In this document: piece by piece, positions 7,676 through 18,057 of the stretch
Layout: each line of letters opens with the position of its first letter
Position numbering within the stretch: position 1 is the stretch's first letter
NCBI RefSeq assembly: GCF_020172665.1
Contig: NZ_CP083985.1
Span: 31,060-95,059 of the forward strand
Direction: 5' to 3'
From: [Mycobacterium] zoologicum
GTDB lineage: Bacteria; Actinomycetota; Actinomycetes; Mycobacteriales; Mycobacteriaceae
DNA: 64,000 nucleotides
The notes under the pieces: model-generated
The model's database searches: none
What the model saw: the letters and a program-made list of their open reading frames with translations, nothing else
Told to the model about the DNA's origin: nothing
Program-made: the position numbers and the translations under genes

Positions 7676-8410
7676 CTATATGGCTGTCGACCGTGTGGCG
7701 CCCCGAGGGCTGGCCGTACTAGCGGACTTCTTGGCTGACCCTCTGACCTTTCGGGTTGCGCTCGTCGACGCGGTCCGTGGGGTCGGCTTCTTCACGCGGC
7801 TTTCTTGCAGTGTGGTGGGACGGGTGATGGCCGGTGCGACCCAACGCCGTAGGAAGGTGCGGAGTTGTTTGCCGTGGCGGGGCGGTCGGCCGGGGTCGAT
7901 GACCAGGGATTGAAAGATGCGGAGCATGAATTCGACCAGTTGGTCAAGGTCGTCGCCGCTGAAGCCGGCGGCGTCCCAGTCGACTGCGAATCTTTCGACG
8001 ATCGAGCGCCCGAAGGACAAGGCGATGTCGGATGTGACTCCTCCGGAAAAGGCGCTGGCCTTTCCGGGTGTCAACAGCAAGCTCATGTAGTGCTCGTGGG
8101 GGAGTTGTTCGAGTGTGTGGGCTATTCCCTCGACGACGGCCTCAGCGGGGTCGTGGATCTTGCGGACATGGGCAGCTAGGGAGTCGAGGAAGGGACCCAC
8201 TTCTGCGACGGCGGTAGCGATCATCAACGTCTCGGTGCTGGGGAAGTACCGGTAGACGGTTTGGCGGGTGACACCAATGTCCTTGGCCACATCGGAGATT
8301 CCGAAATTCATTCCGCATTCGTCGATCCGGCGCCGTGCCGCATCCAGGATTCGAGCGATCGCCTCGTCGTCGTCGGCCGGCTTTGCGCCCGACCAGCCAT
8401 GTGTGCGCAT
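7676..8410 (-). CDS. TetR-family transcriptional regulator
   Basis: The 244-residue protein has an N-terminal helix-turn-helix (about residues 20-60: IARILDAARRRIDECG, ISDVAKDIGVTRQTVYRYFPS). A C-terminal tail rich in Lys, Arg, Ser and Thr (about 200-244) may add nonspecific DNA binding. ATG at 8410 (MRTHGWSG) is preferred; an in-frame ATG at 8599 would add 63 unconserved residues. It lies downstream of the metal-dependent hydrolase gene on the same strand and is the best candidate regulator for the three 30-bp elements at 9.7 and 11.0 kb. A half-site-like TCTATGGTC (8417-8425) lies just before its start. Target and ligand are unknown. Confidence 0.85.
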   Translation of the reverse strand: MRTHGWSGAKPADDDEAIARILDAARRRIDECGMNFGISDVAKDIGVTRQTVYRYFPSTETLMIATAVAEVGPFLDSLAAHVRKIHDPAEAVVEGIAHTLEQLPHEHYMSLLLTPGKASAFSGGVTSDIALSFGRSIVERFAVDWDAAGFSGDDLDQLVEFMLRIFQSLVIDPGRPPRHGKQLRTFLRRWVAPAITRPTTLQESRVKKPTPRTASTSATRKVRGSAKKSASTASPRGATRSTAI

Positions 8411-8558
8411 CAGCGATCTATGGTCCAGGCATCCATGCGGGTAGGTTACCGTGGCCGGCAGCGCGCGTTTTTCGACACAATGCGTACTTCGCCGCGCGAG
8501 AGCCGAACGCTGCCGGTCCCTAATGTTGTCCTCGGCTGCTGCCGAATCGACGTGCCAT

Positions 8559-9467
8559 TCATCCCGATCGTTGGCTGCTGTACCAGTGAGCGCCGTCATC
8601 GCCGCGTTCGTATCGCTCGAACCACTGGTCGGCGAAGGCCGGTGGTTCTTCGGCTTCGGGGTCGAAGAAGGGATTCTGGCTTCTGAGCAACCCCCGCAGG
8701 GCCACCCATTTGTCTTGGCGGCTGACCCCGTCGAGCATCCCTGCCACGGATAGATGCCGGGGGTGTTTGTCGCGCTTGCCTGCGCTCATGCGCCATCTGA
8801 TCGACATGGCGCGGGCGTCGATCACGCGGTCTGGTTGTGGGACGTGGGCGTTCATCCCCTCGATGTAGAGCGGTAACAAGGTCGACATGATGTGGTGGAC
8901 GACGCTGGGTACCACGCGGAGCCGGTAGATGCGTTTGCCCACCACTGCGTTGTAGATTGTCAACGCAGAGCTTCGATGTTCGACCTCTTCTACCATGTGC
9001 CACAACAACAGTGAAGCCACGCGGTCATCGCCGGGACGAAATAGCTTGTCCTCGTTGTCGAGCAGAAACCTGAACGACGGGCTGAATGTCGCCTCAAGGT
9101 TCGCGATGTAGGCCAGACGGTAGGCCAGGGACTTGGTGCGGGTCATTTCATCGTAGGAGGCCATTATTGCGTCAAACGTCTGCTGCAGACCCGGGTACTG
9201 CTTGATCAGCCTGCCGACATGCTGGCGATGGGCGTTTGCGTGCTGGGCCTCTTGGCGCACGAACGCTAGTGCTTCCGTAGCCACCGCAGGATCGGTGAAG
9301 CTCGACTTGGCCTCCTGCACGGCGGCCACGATCATCTTCTCGAAGCCGATCGCGATGAAGGACATCAAGTTCACCGCGTGGGAGAAGCCGGGATTCGTCG
9401 GATGCCACACCACCGGAACGGGTTGTTCGAAGTCGAATCGTATGCGGCGGACTGTCAGATCCGTCAT
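8559..9467 (-). CDS. Predicted metal-dependent hydrolase (PF10118 type)
   Basis: The 302-residue helical protein contains two carboxylate/histidine motifs, RQEAQHANAHR (about residues 90-100) and VEEVEHRSSA (about 177-186), typical of the PF10118 'predicted metal-dependent hydrolase' family and suggesting a dinuclear metal site. The biochemical reaction is not known. It is divergent from the membrane protein gene at 9796. A 30-bp element on its coding strand (9679-9708) resembles those before that gene and before the Rieske operon, so it probably belongs to the same pathway. Confidence 0.8.
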   Translation of the reverse strand: MTDLTVRRIRFDFEQPVPVVWHPTNPGFSHAVNLMSFIAIGFEKMIVAAVQEAKSSFTDPAVATEALAFVRQEAQHANAHRQHVGRLIKQYPGLQQTFDAIMASYDEMTRTKSLAYRLAYIANLEATFSPSFRFLLDNEDKLFRPGDDRVASLLLWHMVEEVEHRSSALTIYNAVVGKRIYRLRVVPSVVHHIMSTLLPLYIEGMNAHVPQPDRVIDARAMSIRWRMSAGKRDKHPRHLSVAGMLDGVSRQDKWVALRGLLRSQNPFFDPEAEEPPAFADQWFERYERGDDGAHWYSSQRSG

Positions 9468-9678
9468 CGGACTCTCCTCCCTGGTCGTCGCCTTCCCGCT
9501 TGTTTCAAGGCCGCGCTGCTCTGCGGGGGTGGAGATAGTGCGACTGCCTGCAGGTCGTTGGTCTTAGCGGTAATAGATATTGAGCTCGGCAATCCGTCCG
9601 TCCGTGAAGCGGTCGAGGTCGGTGAGGTCGATGTCGTCGTGCACTGGCACCTCCCACCGGCTGGCATTCGAACGCCAC

Positions 9679-9708
9679 GACCATACACATGCTGAGATAT
9701 GTCGTGTC
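9679..9708 (-). promoter_or_regulatory. 30-bp operator/promoter element, copy 1
   Basis: Read on the minus strand it is GACACGACA-N12-TGTATGGTC. The half sites are imperfect inverted repeats (7 of 9 positions symmetric for GACAAGACA against GACCATACA). The right half repeats exactly in copy 3. It lies upstream of the metal-dependent hydrolase gene. It may be a regulator site, core promoter parts, or both. Confidence 0.6.
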
Positions 9709-9735
9709 TACGGTTTGGTGCGTTTCGCCTCCTGC

Positions 9736-9765
9736 GACAAGACACAATGCTATATATGCATGGTC
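9736..9765 (+). promoter_or_regulatory. 30-bp operator/promoter element, copy 2
   Basis: GACAAGACA-N12-TGCATGGTC, 30 nt before the ATG of the 9-TM membrane protein. The length is the same as copies 1 and 3, the left half is identical to copy 3, and the right half differs by one base. Confidence 0.6.
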
Positions 9766-9795
9766 TGGTCCGGGTGTGATTCAGGAGGTCCCGCG

Positions 9796-10929
9796 ATGGA
9801 TACCTGCACCGTCGAGTTCGCTCGATTGACCGAGGGTCTCGGGGGGCTGCAGTGCGACGGCAATCCCGTGGTCACTTTGCGCAGCCCGCTGTCACTGCAA
9901 AGCTGGACGATGCCGGTGATCGAGTTGCTACTGGTGCTGGGGGCGCTCGCTTGTTTGATCCATGCCCTGCGTTGGCGCCGTACGCACGGCGACAACTCCA
10001 ATCTGGTGATCTGGCTCTCCGGCGTAGTCTGTCTGCTGCTCATCGAGCCGATTGCCTACTTCCCGCAATGGTTCGGCCTGCAGCAGGCCATGGGATTGAC
10101 CTTCGTGCACAACGCCTTCTCGGTGCAGTTCCTCTACGACCGATTGCCGCTCTACATCGTCGCCATGTACCCCGCCTATGCCTACCTGGCCTGGGTGTTG
10201 GTGCAGCGCACCGGGATTTTCCGCCTCTACAACCCGGTGGTGTCGGCGACCGCGGTCGCCTTCGTGTTCCACTGCCTCTACGAGGTCATCGATCACGTCG
10301 GGGTGCAATTTCGGTGGTGGGTGTGGAACGAGGATCTGCCGACGTCGGTGCCGTCGTTGGGTGTGGTGCCCTACGTAAATCTTCAGGCGTTCTCGCTGGG
10401 GATCCCATTCGGGCTGGCTTTGGTGACCCTGCTGGTCTGTCGCAGACCTGGCGGCGGTGGTTGGCTCTTGGCTCGCGACGTTGCCGTGGTCAGCGTTCTG
10501 GTCTGGCCCATCCAGGCGGTGTTCTCCGTGCCTGCCCTGGCGATCGACGTCGTCGCCGACTCAATGCGCACCGGCCGGCTGACGGGCACGTGGCTGCTCA
10601 TCGCGGCAGCGGCCATCACCACGGCGATCGCCTTCGCTGGCGCCTACCGGGCCCGACGCACAGATCCAGACCTAGTACCGCCAGGAGTGGATCAGGACTA
10701 TTTCGCGTTGGTGTGTGTCGTGGTCTACCTGGTTGCTGCAGCCGTCATTTGGGGCGCCGCCCTGCCGGACTACCTCGCGGCGAACCAGGGTCGCACCCCC
10801 CAGGGGGCACCTGTGGGAGCACTGCCGTACTCCGTGATCACCTTCCTGCTGTCAATCGCGCTCACCGTCGGCGCCTACGTCGGCACCACCGGGCGTCCGG
10901 CGAAGACACGCATCGCTGCGTCGGCCTGA
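9796..10929 (+). CDS. Membrane protein of unknown function, about 9 TM segments
   Basis: The 377-residue protein is not recognised as a named family. About nine hydrophobic helices are visible, beginning PVIELLLVLGALACLIHALR near residue 39 and ending YSVITFLLSIALTVGAYVG near residue 360. A short Cys-containing N-terminus (MDTCTVEF) precedes them. ATG at 9796 follows CAGGAGGT (9782-9789); upstream in-frame codons lack a ribosome site. It carries the same 30-bp element as the Rieske operon and the divergent hydrolase. Substrate transport or a membrane oxidoreductase role is possible but not shown. Confidence 0.8.
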   Translation: MDTCTVEFARLTEGLGGLQCDGNPVVTLRSPLSLQSWTMPVIELLLVLGALACLIHALRWRRTHGDNSNLVIWLSGVVCLLLIEPIAYFPQWFGLQQAMGLTFVHNAFSVQFLYDRLPLYIVAMYPAYAYLAWVLVQRTGIFRLYNPVVSATAVAFVFHCLYEVIDHVGVQFRWWVWNEDLPTSVPSLGVVPYVNLQAFSLGIPFGLALVTLLVCRRPGGGGWLLARDVAVVSVLVWPIQAVFSVPALAIDVVADSMRTGRLTGTWLLIAAAAITTAIAFAGAYRARRTDPDLVPPGVDQDYFALVCVVVYLVAAAVIWGAALPDYLAANQGRTPQGAPVGALPYSVITFLLSIALTVGAYVGTTGRPAKTRIAASA

Positions 10930-10965
10930 CATCGCTGCCCGACCAGCATCCGGACGCACACTCTT

Positions 10966-10995
10966 GACAAGACAAACAGCGGAAGATGTATGGTC
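10966..10995 (+). promoter_or_regulatory. 30-bp operator/promoter element, copy 3 (Rieske operon)
   Basis: GACAAGACA-N12-TGTATGGTC lies 27 nt before the Rieske oxygenase start. TTGACA at 10964-10969 overlaps its left edge and TATGGT (10989-10994) lies in the right half, like a -35/-10 pair with 19-bp spacing. A bound repressor would cover this promoter. Confidence 0.65.
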
Positions 10996-11022
10996 GTACT
11001 ACACCCCTAAAAGGAGACTGCA

Positions 11023-12195
11023 ATGGTATTGGCGACCGGCGCACCGACGAGTGCGACCGATGAGGAATTGACCCGGCGCGGCCTGCGCCACGCCTTGGGC
11101 AAGACCACCGACCTCGCTGATCGAGAGCTCAAGGTTCCTTTGCATTACTACCGGGACCCGAAGATCACCGAGATCGAGGAAACACAGATTCTGCGCCGGG
11201 TGCCCTTGGCAATCGTGCCCTCCGCGCAGATCCCCAACACAAACGACTACGTCGTGCGCTCAGTGCTAGGAGACTCGCTGCTGGTTACCCGGGATCGCAC
11301 CGGCACCAGCCACGTATTCCTCAACTACTGCCGCCACCGCGGCGCCAAACCGGCCTGCGGGACAGGCAACGCGTCCCGATTCGTCTGTCCCTACCACGCA
11401 TGGACGTACAAGAACACCGGCGAACTGTTCATGGTGCCCGGCCAAGACGGCTTCGATTCCATGAACAAGAAGGACTACGGACTGGTCGAGCTGCCCTCCG
11501 ACGAGCGGCACGGATTCATCTGGGCGGTATTGACTGCCGACGCGACCATCGATCTGGACGCGCATCTAGGTGATCTCGGAAATGAACTGGCGCTGTGGAA
11601 CTACGAAAACTACGGCTACCACACCGACCGCGAGTTCAGCTCCGACGTCTCCTGGAAGGGCGCGCTGGAGGCATTCGCCGAGGGCTACCACTTTCCGTTC
11701 GTGCATGGTGAGAGTCTGATCGGCCAGAACACCTTGGCCAACACCATGGTCTACGACGAGTTCGGCAAACACCACCGCATCGGCTTTCCGTTCAATTGGA
11801 TCACCAACCTCGACCAGGACCCGTCCGGCGACTGGGACCCGTCATCCAACATGGGAGTCATCTACTGGGTCTACCCCAACCTCATTCTCGCCAACAGCAT
11901 GGTCGGCGTCGAGATCATCGACATGCTGCCCGAAGGCGAGCCGACCCGGTGCACAGTCCGGCACAGCTGGATGGGCCGTCTGCCCGCGGCGAACGATGAG
12001 ATGCGCGCCGCCTACGACGCGATCTACGAGGGAGTGCACGCCGCCGTCCGCGACGAGGACTTCGCCATGCTGCCCCAATGCGGCGAAGGTGTCCGCCACG
12101 GCCAACACGACCACATGATCATCGGACGCAACGAGATCGCTGTCCAGCACATGATCAAAGTGTTCGCTCAAGAGCTCGGTGTCGCACTGGCGTGA
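11023..12195 (+). CDS. Rieske non-heme iron oxygenase, alpha subunit
   Basis: The 390-residue protein has an N-terminal Rieske domain with CRHRGA (about residue 103) and CPYHAW (about 123) binding the [2Fe-2S] cluster. The catalytic domain has EAFAEGYHFPFVHG (about 215-228), whose His residues and a later Asp should hold mononuclear iron. Family members hydroxylate aromatic rings or steroids, or remove N-, O- or C-methyl groups. ATG at 11023 follows AAGGAG. It is first in a long operon with cyp51, ferredoxin and mscR. The substrate is unknown; steroid or triterpenoid demethylation is an inference from context. No dedicated reductase is adjacent. Confidence 0.9.
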   Translation: MVLATGAPTSATDEELTRRGLRHALGKTTDLADRELKVPLHYYRDPKITEIEETQILRRVPLAIVPSAQIPNTNDYVVRSVLGDSLLVTRDRTGTSHVFLNYCRHRGAKPACGTGNASRFVCPYHAWTYKNTGELFMVPGQDGFDSMNKKDYGLVELPSDERHGFIWAVLTADATIDLDAHLGDLGNELALWNYENYGYHTDREFSSDVSWKGALEAFAEGYHFPFVHGESLIGQNTLANTMVYDEFGKHHRIGFPFNWITNLDQDPSGDWDPSSNMGVIYWVYPNLILANSMVGVEIIDMLPEGEPTRCTVRHSWMGRLPAANDEMRAAYDAIYEGVHAAVRDEDFAMLPQCGEGVRHGQHDHMIIGRNEIAVQHMIKVFAQELGVALA

Positions 12196-12236
12196 GCGGA
12201 CCCGGCATGAGCCCGCGTCCGCACCGCCTTCGGCTA

Positions 12237-12472
12237 CCGACTTCAATATCCTGCGCAATCCCAACCCGCATCTGGGTTTTGGCGGCAACGGCGCGCACTA
12301 CTGCATCGGGGCCAACCTGGCCCGAATGGAAATCAACCTGATGTTCAACGCGATCGCCGACATCCTCCCCGACATCGCAAAACTCGGTGAACCCAACCGC
12401 CTGCGCCACGGCTGGATCCATGGCGTCAAAGACCTGCCGGTGCGTTACAACCCCCCAGCCACGGCCAGCTAG
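12237..12472 (+). pseudogene. Cytochrome P450 C-terminal remnant (CYP124/125/142-like)
   Basis: About 78 residues match only the end of a P450: DFNILRNPNPH, the heme loop FGGNGAHYCIGANLAR with its Cys ligand, and a C-terminus ending near LPVRYNPP. The I helix, ExxR motif and the rest are missing. The frame is open back to GTG 12179, inside the Rieske gene, so a 97-residue peptide might be made, but it could not be a working P450. The heme-loop sequence resembles the sterol/methyl-branched-lipid hydroxylases CYP124, CYP125 and CYP142. It is a relic of a deletion between the Rieske gene and cyp51. Confidence 0.85.
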
Positions 12473-12500
12473 ACCACTTCAACGACTTAAAGGATGCGCA

Positions 12501-14073
<1,573 letters not shown>

Positions 14074-14076
14074 ACC

Positions 14077-14661
14077 ATGGCGCCGACCGGCAAATTCTCC
14101 CGTGCAGAACTCGACGACGTCGTCGAACGGTGGTTGGAGGCAAACCGTGTCGCAGAGCGCAGCGGAGACTGGCGCCCGCTGGCGGACTTCTTCACCGACG
14201 ACGCCAGCTACGGCTGGAGCATCGGCCCGACCGACGACGTCATGTGCGTCGGCATCGACGAGATCCGCGAAATCGCGTTCGGGCAGGAGATGGAAGGCTT
14301 GCTCGGCTGGCGCTACCCCTACCAGCGAGTGATCGTCGACGACCGACTCGGCGAAGTCGTCGGATTCTGGAAACAGGTGGCCACCGACACCACCGGAACC
14401 GATCACGAGATCTACGGCATCGGCGGCAGCTGGTTCGGCTACGCCGGCGACGGCAAATGGGCCTGGCAGCGGGACTTCTTCGACTTCGGTCACGTCACCG
14501 AGCTGTACATGGCGCTGTTGAAGTCCGGGAACGTAACCAAGGAATTCTCGGAGCGGGTCGCCAAGAATGCGACCGGACAACGCCTTCCGGGCTGGTATCC
14601 GCGCGGTACGGCCCCCCAGCCGATCTGGCCGCCGGACACCAGCCACGGGTCCCCGGCGTGA
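14077..14661 (+). CDS. NTF2-like / SnoaL-fold protein
   Basis: The 194-residue protein starts with a helix (SRAELDDVVERWLEANRVAE), then WRPLADFFTDDASYGWSIGP, typical of the NTF2/SnoaL cone fold used by ketosteroid isomerases, dehydratases and polyketide cyclases. The Asp pair FFTDDASY (about residues 41-48) sits where catalytic acids often lie in this fold. The exact reaction cannot be assigned; in a sterol-type cluster an isomerase or hydratase is plausible. The stop overlaps the next GTG start. Confidence 0.7.
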   Translation: MAPTGKFSRAELDDVVERWLEANRVAERSGDWRPLADFFTDDASYGWSIGPTDDVMCVGIDEIREIAFGQEMEGLLGWRYPYQRVIVDDRLGEVVGFWKQVATDTTGTDHEIYGIGGSWFGYAGDGKWAWQRDFFDFGHVTELYMALLKSGNVTKEFSERVAKNATGQRLPGWYPRGTAPQPIWPPDTSHGSPA

Positions 14662-15521
14662 AGGTCTACATCAGCACCGGATTCCTTCCGACCGCCGACA
14701 TCCTGGCTCTTGCGGCGGCCGCCGACCGTCTCGGCTACGACGGCGTCGGAATCCCCGACCATGTGGTCAATTTCGCCGAGCTCACCACCCGGTACCCGTA
14801 TACCGCTGATGGCGAACGCCGCTGGCCACCGTTCACCGACTGGCCCGATCCGTGGGTGCTGATCGGGGCTCTGGCACAGTCCACCAGCCGGGTGCGCTTT
14901 GTCACCACCGTCTACGTCGCGGCTCTGCGTGATCCCTACTCGGCCGCCAAAGCGATCGGTACCGCGGCGGTTCTCGCCAAGGGCAGGCTCGAGTTGGGCT
15001 TGGGTGTGGGATGGTGCGAAGAAGAGTTCGCGCTCATGGGACAGCCGTTCGCCGGCCGCGGAAAACGCACCGAGGAAGCCGTCGAGCTCATGCGTGCCCT
15101 CTGGGCGCCCGGTTGGACCGAACACGACGGCGAGCACTACCGCACCCCCCGGCTGGAGATGGCACCCGACCCACCGCCGATCCCGGTGCTGTTCGGCGGG
15201 TTGACCGATCTCGCACTGCGCCGAGCCGCCCGCTACGACGGCTGGGTCGGCGACCTGATGACCACAGAGCAAGCCTTGGAGATCGTCGGAAAGCTGCGGG
15301 AACACCGTAAGGCCATCGGGCGCGCCGCCGATGAATTCACCGTCCTCGCACCGCTTATCGACGTGTTCGGCCCCGATGATCTGGCCCGGGCCGAGGCCGG
15401 CGGCATCACCCACATCCTCACCCAGCCATGGGCCTACTACTGCAAGCCCGATGCTCCCATCGACGCCAAGATCGACGCTATGGCGACCTACCGCCGCGAC
15501 TTCCGACTCGACCGCCACTAG
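14658..15521 (+). CDS. F420-dependent luciferase-like oxidoreductase (first of two)
   Basis: The 287-residue TIM-barrel protein of the LLM class contains GIPDHVVNF near residue 33, LGLGVGWCEEEF near residue 112 and a glycine-rich PPIPVLFGG near residue 172, as in mycobacterial F420 oxidoreductases of the TIGR03619 type. It probably reduces or oxidises a pathway intermediate with F420 or FMN. The GTG start overlaps the TGA of the preceding gene (GTGA), so the two are translationally coupled. A second LLM gene lies after the acyl-CoA synthetase. Confidence 0.85.
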   Translation: MKVYISTGFLPTADILALAAAADRLGYDGVGIPDHVVNFAELTTRYPYTADGERRWPPFTDWPDPWVLIGALAQSTSRVRFVTTVYVAALRDPYSAAKAIGTAAVLAKGRLELGLGVGWCEEEFALMGQPFAGRGKRTEEAVELMRALWAPGWTEHDGEHYRTPRLEMAPDPPPIPVLFGGLTDLALRRAARYDGWVGDLMTTEQALEIVGKLREHRKAIGRAADEFTVLAPLIDVFGPDDLARAEAGGITHILTQPWAYYCKPDAPIDAKIDAMATYRRDFRLDRH

Positions 15522-15531
15522 GAGCAGTTCC

Positions 15532-17181
15532 ATGACCCGCTTCGACCTGTCTACGGTCTTCGCGACCGTGGCCGACGCGATCCACGAACACACCCTGCTG
15601 GTCTGGCGGGGCCGCAACTACAGCTATGGCGACATCAACACCCGGGTCGATGGCGTGGCACGGTACCTGACACTGCGGGGCCTGGGCTGCCATATTGCTC
15701 GAGACCAACTCGCCGGCCACCAGTCCGGCCAAGACCACCTTGGCATCTACTTGCGCAACGGCAACCAGTATCTGGAGGCGATGCTGGCGGGATTCCGTTC
15801 CCGCGTCGCACCGTTCAACGTCAGTTACCGTTACGTCGAAGACGAGTTGCTCTACCTGCTCGACAACGCTGATGCCCGTGCACTGGTCTATGGCGCCGAA
15901 TTCGCGCCGACTGTGGCGTCGATCCGTGACCGGCTACCGAACCTCGAAGTGCTTATCCAGGTCGCTGACGACAGCGGCAATGCCCTGCTGCCCGGCGCGG
16001 TGGATTACGAGTCCATCACCACCACCACCGCACCGGCCGCTGAGATCCCCACCCCGAGCCCCGATGACCTCTACATCCTCTACACCGGCGGAACCACCGG
16101 CATGCCCAAAGGCGTGCTGTGGAGCCAACACGACATCTTCATGGCATCGATGGGCGGCCGACCCTTCGGCAGCGAAACCCCATTGGCGTCTTACGCCGAA
16201 CTCGCCACCCAGGCCAGCCAGGTACCCGGAGCACTCTCGATCCTCATGCTGCCCCCGCTCATGCACGGCGCCGCCCAGTGGGCCGCCTTCAACATCATCA
16301 CCAGGGGTGGCCGCATCGTAATCCCCGACGACGTGAAGCGACTGCGACCCGATGACGTGCTGCGCCTGGCCGAACGGGAGAAGGTACTCAACATCCCCGT
16401 CGTCGGCGACGCGATCGCCCGACCGCTGATCGAAGAGATCGAAACCGGAACCCATGACCTGTCGTCTCTACTGACCATCAGTAACGGCGGAGCGCCACTG
16501 TCTCCGACGTTGCGCGAGCGCATCGTTACGGCCTTGCCCCACATTATGATTCTCGACGCTGTGGGCGCCTCCGAGTCGGGCCTGCAGATGAACACCATGG
16601 CCGACAAGGACTCCGAAGCTGCGGTCTTCCATCCCGCCTCTGACACCGGCGTTATCGCCACGGAATTCACCCACGAACTGCAGCCAGGCGACGGGGAAGG
16701 CTGGCTGGCCCGACGAGACCACATTCCCCTGGGCTACCTCGGGGACGAAGACAAGACCGCAGCCACCTTCCCCACGATCGACGGAGTGCGCTGGTCGGTG
16801 CCCGGAGATCGGGCCGAATACCTGTCCGATGGTCAGGTCCGGCTGCTGGGGCGAAACTCGTTGACCATCAACTCCGGTGGCGAGAAGATCTTCGTTGAAG
16901 AAGTCGAGCGGGCCATCGCGGTCCACCCCGCCGTCTACGACACCGTCGTTGTCGGCAGGCCATCGCAGCGATGGGGCAGTGAAGTCGTCGCCATCGTGCA
17001 ACTGGCCGAGGACGCCACTGCCACCGACGCCGAAATCCTGAACACCTGCCGGCGCCACATCGCCGGATACAAGGTGCCCAAAGCGGTGATCCGAACCCCC
17101 AAGATCATGCGCTCACCGGTCGGAAAAGCCGACTACCGATGGGCCAGCGACCTTGCCACGACTACCGAAACGAGCCGATGA
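15532..17181 (+). CDS. Acyl-CoA synthetase (FadD type)
   Basis: The 549-residue AMP-binding enzyme has the P-loop-like YTGGTTGMPKGVLW (about residues 182-195), the adenylate-binding region DAVGASESGLQM (about 343) and a C-terminal GRNSLTINSGGEKIFVEEVE with the hinge and a catalytic Lys near KVPKAV and PVGKADY. It activates a carboxylic acid to its CoA thioester through an acyl-adenylate. Its likeness to steroid side-chain FadD enzymes is general only. ATG at 15532 follows AGGAGC; its stop overlaps the next ATG. Confidence 0.88.
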   Translation: MTRFDLSTVFATVADAIHEHTLLVWRGRNYSYGDINTRVDGVARYLTLRGLGCHIARDQLAGHQSGQDHLGIYLRNGNQYLEAMLAGFRSRVAPFNVSYRYVEDELLYLLDNADARALVYGAEFAPTVASIRDRLPNLEVLIQVADDSGNALLPGAVDYESITTTTAPAAEIPTPSPDDLYILYTGGTTGMPKGVLWSQHDIFMASMGGRPFGSETPLASYAELATQASQVPGALSILMLPPLMHGAAQWAAFNIITRGGRIVIPDDVKRLRPDDVLRLAEREKVLNIPVVGDAIARPLIEEIETGTHDLSSLLTISNGGAPLSPTLRERIVTALPHIMILDAVGASESGLQMNTMADKDSEAAVFHPASDTGVIATEFTHELQPGDGEGWLARRDHIPLGYLGDEDKTAATFPTIDGVRWSVPGDRAEYLSDGQVRLLGRNSLTINSGGEKIFVEEVERAIAVHPAVYDTVVVGRPSQRWGSEVVAIVQLAEDATATDAEILNTCRRHIAGYKVPKAVIRTPKIMRSPVGKADYRWASDLATTTETSR

Positions 17182-18047
17182 CCCCCACCACCGCGCCCGG
17201 CACCCTCAACTACGGGCTTGTGCTGTTCACCAGTGACCGTGGAATCAACCCGGCGGCCGCCGCCAAACTCGCCGACGACCATGGCTTCACCACCTTCTAT
17301 GTGCCGGAGCACACGCACATTCCGATCAAGCGGCAAGCCGCCCACCCGACCACCGGCGACGAATCGCTGCCCGACGACCGCTATATGCGCACCCTCGACC
17401 CGTGGGTCAGCCTGGGGGCGGCATGCGCGGTGACCTCGCGGGTGCGGCTGTCGACGGCGGTGGCGCTGCCGGTCGAGCATGATCCGATCACACTGGCGAA
17501 ATCGATCGCCACGCTGGATCACCTCTCCGGGGGCCGGGTGAGCCTCGGCGTCGGATTCGGTTGGAACACCGACGAATTAGCCGACCACGGCGTACCTCCC
17601 GGTCGGCGGCGCACCATGCTGCGGGAGTACCTGGAGGCGATGCGGGCGCTGTGGACGCAGGAAGAAGCGTCCTACGAAGGTGAATTCGTGAACTTCGGCC
17701 CCAGCTGGGCCTGGCCCAAGCCGGTGCAGTCGCACGTTCCGGTGTTGGTCGGTGCGGCCGGGACCGAGAAGAACTTCAAGTGGATCGCTCGCAGCGCCGA
17801 CGGCTGGATAACCACGCCACGTGACTTCGACATCGATGCGCCGGTGAAGCTGCTGCAGGACACCTGGGCGGCCGCGGGCCGCGACGGGGCACCTGCGATC
17901 GTGGCTCTCGATTTCAAGCCGGTGCCGGAGAAGCTGGCGCACTGGGCCGAGCTGGGCGTGACCGAAGTGCTCTTCGGGTTGCCGGACAAGCCCGAGGCCG
18001 AGGTAGCTGCCTACGTAGAACGACTCGCGAAGAAACTCGGAATCTAA
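17178..18047 (+). CDS. F420-dependent luciferase-like oxidoreductase (second of two)
   Basis: The 289-residue LLM-class protein has [10 protein letters not shown] near residue 39, [18 protein letters not shown] near residue 115 and VPVLVGAAG near residue 190. It is only distantly similar to the LLM protein at 14658, so the two probably act on different intermediates. ATGA overlap with the preceding fadD indicates coupling. The first 38 bases of a longer open frame upstream belong to fadD. Confidence 0.85.
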   Translation: MTPTTAPGTLNYGLVLFTSDRGINPAAAAKLADDHGFTTFYVPEHTHIPIKRQAAHPTTGDESLPDDRYMRTLDPWVSLGAACAVTSRVRLSTAVALPVEHDPITLAKSIATLDHLSGGRVSLGVGFGWNTDELADHGVPPGRRRTMLREYLEAMRALWTQEEASYEGEFVNFGPSWAWPKPVQSHVPVLVGAAGTEKNFKWIARSADGWITTPRDFDIDAPVKLLQDTWAAAGRDGAPAIVALDFKPVPEKLAHWAELGVTEVLFGLPDKPEAEVAAYVERLAKKLGI

Positions 18048-18057
18048 GGGAGCCAAG

